A stretch of 37,385 nucleotides of DNA from Clostridia bacterium (GTDB lineage Bacteria; Bacillota; Clostridia; Oscillospirales; CAG-382), in the NCBI GenBank assembly GCA_017625615.1, contig JAGAKP010000033.1, forward strand, positions 1-37,385, given 5' to 3'. Shown here piece by piece: positions 34,760 through 37,385 of this stretch. The notes beneath the pieces were generated by a model. It had not been told where the DNA came from. It searched no databases and was given only the letters and a program-made list of their open reading frames with translations. A program made the translations under genes and the position numbers. Position 1 is the stretch's first letter. Each line of letters begins with the position of its first letter.

Positions 34760-34784
34760 TTACAGTAATATGGGAGGTGCTTTT

Positions 34785-35450
34785 ATGGTACACTTTGGCA
34801 ACGATTGGGACGATATTTTAAAAGACGAATTTTCAAAGGAATATTACGTAAAACTCCGCGAATTTTTAAAAAGCGAATACTTCGGCAAGCCCTATCCCGT
34901 TTATCCGGATATGAACGATATCTTCAACGCCCTTCGCCGCACAGCGTATAAGGACGTTAAGGTGGTCATTATCGGTCAGGACCCTTACCACGGACCCGGA
35001 CAGGCGCACGGACTTTGCTTTTCGGTGCAAAAGGGAGTGGATATCCCGCCGTCACTTAAAAATATATATAAAGAATTGCAAGATGATATCGGCTTTATCC
35101 CGCCTTCTCACGGCTGTCTTTATAATTGGGCGGATAACGGTATCCTCCTTCTCAACAGCGTGCTTACCGTGCGCGGGGGAGCGGCGGGAAGCCACCGCGG
35201 CAAGGGCTGGGAGATATTTACCGACCGCGTTATTTCCGAGCTCAACCGCAGAGAGCAGCCTATAGTCTTTATGCTGTGGGGTAACTACGCCAAGGAAAAG
35301 GGAAGACTGGTAACCGCTCCTCACCACCATATACTTACCGCAGCACATCCAAGTCCCCTTTCGGCGTATAACGGCTTTTTCGGGTGCAGGCATTTTTCAA
35401 AGGCAATGAATCTGCTCGGAGAAAAAATAGATTTTTCTCTTTCCGATTAA
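34785..35450 (+). CDS. ung: Uracil-DNA glycosylase
   Basis: Ung removes uracil from DNA as the first step of base excision repair. The 221-residue product is full length, with the water-activating motif GQDPYHGPGQAHGL (Asp66) and the C-terminal HPSPLSAYNGFFGCRHFS that holds the catalytic His. The ATG at 34785 is chosen because the frame upstream of it contains the promoter; GGGAGGTG lies about six bases before it. It stands alone as a one-gene unit. Confidence 0.98.
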   Translation: MVHFGNDWDDILKDEFSKEYYVKLREFLKSEYFGKPYPVYPDMNDIFNALRRTAYKDVKVVIIGQDPYHGPGQAHGLCFSVQKGVDIPPSLKNIYKELQDDIGFIPPSHGCLYNWADNGILLLNSVLTVRGGAAGSHRGKGWEIFTDRVISELNRREQPIVFMLWGNYAKEKGRLVTAPHHHILTAAHPSPLSAYNGFFGCRHFSKAMNLLGEKIDFSLSD

Positions 35451-35452
35451 TA

Positions 35453-35489
35453 TTTCACATCTGTGTACGCTTTTTTGCGTGTTTGTGAA
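35453..35489 (+). other. Hairpin after ung
   Basis: TTCACA and ACGC on the left pair with GCGT and TGTGAA on the right, closing on a T6 loop. There is no T-run after it, so it is a weak candidate for a terminator. Confidence 0.35.
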
Positions 35490-35498
35490 CAAAAACTG

Positions 35499-35527
35499 TT
35501 GACAAAAAAAACTTTTTGTTGTATGAT
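35499..35527 (+). promoter_or_regulatory. Sigma-A promoter of the 35590 surface protein
   Basis: A perfect TTGACA (35499-35504) and TATGAT (35522-35527) are separated by 17 bases; the ATG is about 62 bases downstream with AAAGGAG before it. Confidence 0.88.
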
Positions 35528-35589
35528 ATTGTCATAAATATATCTTCATTATTATTGGAGATAAAATAATCCAAAAAGGAGAAAAACAA

Positions 35590-37385
35590 ATGAAAAAAGT
35601 ACTTTCCCTTGTGCTTTGCTTCGTTCTCGTAGCAGTTATGGCTCTCCCCGCACTTGCTGCAAGCTTTACTGTTAACCCCGAAAACGGCAATGCATCTTAT
35701 GAAAACGCTTACGGCTACGTATTTGACGTTGATCTGTTCAACGACAAGAGCGTTGCAGAAAAGAACGTTATTTTCACTGATGCTTCCCAGATGGGCGATT
35801 GGTGGCAGTTCGTTGCTCTTGAAAAGGTAGAGGGCGACACTTACGTTGCAGTTAACGATTCTATTCTTTGGAAGGATCGTGCTGCAGACTTTGCTCTTGA
35901 AGAAGGTCAGATCATTCTGGTTTGCCACTCTTCCTCCTCCAAGCCTCCGGAAGAAGCAAAGAAATTCCCCGAATTTGCAACCTATTTTGAAACAGACGGA
36001 ACTTACAAATATCCCAACTGGCAGAATAAGATAGCTCTTATGGCTGTTAAGGCAGGCGATTACCTTACGTTCTCCGGTGTTGACTTTGCAGCAGGCACAG
36101 TAGCAGCAGACGCTACCGCAACCTGCACCGCAGAAAACCCCGTTAAGCCCGCAGATAAGGTTATCAACCTTCTCACCGAAGCAGGCGAAATTATTCTTAC
36201 TTCCGACGGATACAACACCTGCCCTAACGATAAGACAGATATCGTTGCTTCTGTTGAAAACGGCGTATTCACCGCACAGAGCAAGTGCGGCTTCTGGCCC
36301 AATGCCGAATATCGCTTTACAACTCCCGTAACCGTAGCAGTTGAAGGCGCATATCTTGAGGTTGAAGTGGCAGTTTCCGGCGGCACCGGCGCTTCTATCA
36401 GACTTCTCGGCACCGATAGTGCTGTTTCTACCGACGATATATTCCTTCATCAGTTTGATGAAGGCGTAACTCTTGATGCCGGCTCCGGTGACGCAAGCGG
36501 CGATTTCACTCTTAATTACAAGCTGGCTCTCAAGGATATGGCCTTCTGCGATTACAGATCCGAAGTTAATTACGCAGGCAAGCTTCCCATTACCTCTGAA
36601 GAGGTTACCTTCTCCGGTGTGTTCGTTTGCCCCGTAGGCAACGCAACCGCTACCGTTACCAAGCTTAACCTCATCGTTCCCGCAGAAGGCGGCGAAGAAG
36701 AAGTTGTTACCGAAAACAAGAAGGTTTCCGACGGCGCTTCCTACACCACCTCTCAGCTCTTCAGACAGAACAACTCCACCTGGTCTTGGGACGAAACCTG
36801 CGAAATCGCATATCCCGACAGCGGCAACGAGCTTTTTGACGGAGTATTCCCTCCCGCAGAAGATCACGAGCTTTATGATTCCAACGCAGGCGCTTGGATG
36901 GGCTTCCATTCTCAGTGCCCCGACTATGAAGAGAACGGCTATGCTTGGATCAAGATCGACCTCGGCAAGTCCTATGACCTTACTGACGTAGTTCTTTATA
37001 CCGCATCCTCTCTTATCAGCAGCGCAACCGCTTCCAATATCAAGGTTCTCGTTTCCGAGGACGGCGAAACCTGGGCAGATTTCGGCTCAGTTAATTCTGT
37101 AGACGATACCTCCGTAACCGTTATCAAGAACACCGTTACCGGCTCCGCATCCGGCCGTTACGTTGAGATCCGTATGACCGCAGCAGGTCACTGGCTCGGC
37201 GTTTGCGAAGTTGAAGTATTTGCAGACGTAGTAGTTTCCGGCGGCACCACCGAACCCGAAGAAGAAGCAGATACTTCTCTCATGGGCGACGCTCCCGAAA
37301 GATCCGCTTTCACCGCAACCGTAAGCGGTCCCGAAGCATGGAAGGCAGGCGATAAGGTAACCATAGACGTTACTATCGAAGTAAC
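35590..37385 (+). CDS. Secreted multi-domain protein with discoidin domain, 3' end missing
   Basis: The frame is open from the ATG to the end of the window (598 codons), so the C-terminus is not seen. A signal peptide (KKVLSLVLCFVLVAVMALPALAA, cut near residue 22) is followed by a domain (about 25-160; WWQFVALEKVEGDTYVAV, EGQIILVCHSS, NKIALMAVKAGDYLTFSGVD) that also occurs in the first gene of the window, then a beta-sandwich region (about 190-370), a discoidin domain (about 376-550; IAYPDSGNELFDG, AWIKIDLGKSYDLTDVVLY, GRYVEIRMTAAGHW) and a Glu-rich linker. The last visible part, FTATVSGPEAWKAGDKVTID, resembles the first strands of a cohesin-like or bacterial Ig-like domain. Strong promoter and codon bias suggest an abundant surface protein. 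I see no catalytic motif in the visible part. Confidence 0.85.
   Translation, partial: MKKVLSLVLCFVLVAVMALPALAASFTVNPENGNASYENAYGYVFDVDLFNDKSVAEKNVIFTDASQMGDWWQFVALEKVEGDTYVAVNDSILWKDRAADFALEEGQIILVCHSSSSKPPEEAKKFPEFATYFETDGTYKYPNWQNKIALMAVKAGDYLTFSGVDFAAGTVAADATATCTAENPVKPADKVINLLTEAGEIILTSDGYNTCPNDKTDIVASVENGVFTAQSKCGFWPNAEYRFTTPVTVAVEGAYLEVEVAVSGGTGASIRLLGTDSAVSTDDIFLHQFDEGVTLDAGSGDASGDFTLNYKLALKDMAFCDYRSEVNYAGKLPITSEEVTFSGVFVCPVGNATATVTKLNLIVPAEGGEEEVVTENKKVSDGASYTTSQLFRQNNSTWSWDETCEIAYPDSGNELFDGVFPPAEDHELYDSNAGAWMGFHSQCPDYEENGYAWIKIDLGKSYDLTDVVLYTASSLISSATASNIKVLVSEDGETWADFGSVNSVDDTSVTVIKNTVTGSASGRYVEIRMTAAGHWLGVCEVEVFADVVVSGGTTEPEEEADTSLMGDAPERSAFTATVSGPEAWKAGDKVTIDVTIEV

Noticed and set aside
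34680..34784. N-terminal extension of Ung
   Set aside because: This stretch holds the promoter and SD of ung, and family members start near the ATG at 34785.
35455..36909. Minus-strand ORF (484 codons) opposite the last surface protein
   Set aside because: The plus frame has a promoter, SD, signal peptide and discoidin domain; the antisense frame has no domain evidence.

Overview
The window is a stretch of a low-to-mid GC Gram-positive chromosome, most likely an uncultured spore-forming member of the class Clostridia (Bacillota). The sequence evidence is strong AGGAGG-type ribosome binding sites, TTGACA/TATAAT promoters, a sporulation sigma-K gene, an hrcA-grpE-dnaK-dnaJ cluster behind a CIRCE operator, an mltG/U32-peptidase neighbourhood, ThyX instead of ThyA, and several large secreted proteins with discoidin (F5/8 type C) domains. 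Genus or family cannot be fixed from this sequence alone. No rRNA, tRNA, CRISPR array, transposase or phage gene was seen.

Layout. (1) Bases 1-2636 hold the 3' part of a surface phosphodiester glycosidase with discoidin and C-terminal membrane-anchor segments. (2) 2724-3419 is an uninterrupted pro-sigma-K gene. (3) 3503-7271 is a plus-strand operon: a small membrane protein, a sugar ABC-type solute-binding lipoprotein interrupted by an in-frame TAG, a TIM-barrel sugar isomerase and a Gfo/Idh/MocA oxidoreductase. (4) 7272-7677 is a non-coding, structure-rich stretch that contains the 3' end of the next unit. (5) 22787 down to 7678 is one uninterrupted minus-strand run of 15 genes (thyX, tmk, a DUF6259-like glycosidase, DJ-1, CPBP protease, mltG, U32 peptidase, ispD, ispF, nagA, nagB, two M16 peptidases, lgt, folD), with one clear promoter at its head and a hairpin terminator at its end. 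(6) 27564 down to 22936 is the HrcA-controlled chaperone operon. (7) 27772-30406 is a divergent pair: a small discoidin surface protein with a PETGD-type anchor, and an unknown protein plus a CotH-kinase lipoprotein. (8) 34503 down to 30463 holds mgtE, a GH36 alpha-galactosidase and an orphan membrane-anchored protein. (9) 34785-35450 is uracil-DNA glycosylase. (10) 35590 to the window end is an open-ended secreted protein with a discoidin domain.

How the parts fit. The long operon links thymidylate synthesis (thyX, tmk, folD for one-carbon units), cell-envelope work (mltG, lgt, ispD/ispF for isoprenoid carrier, nagA/nagB for amino-sugar recovery) and proteolysis. The flanking regions are about carbohydrate scavenging and the cell surface: two glycosidases, a sugar-binding lipoprotein with two sugar-modifying enzymes, and three discoidin proteins. 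The first and last genes share an undescribed-looking domain of about 110-130 residues. I found no obvious new defence or mobile system. The best candidates for novelty are the shared surface domain, the structured 3' region after folD, the long structured mgtE leader, the palindrome that buries a ribosome binding site at 28483-28504, and the TAG-interrupted solute-binding protein.
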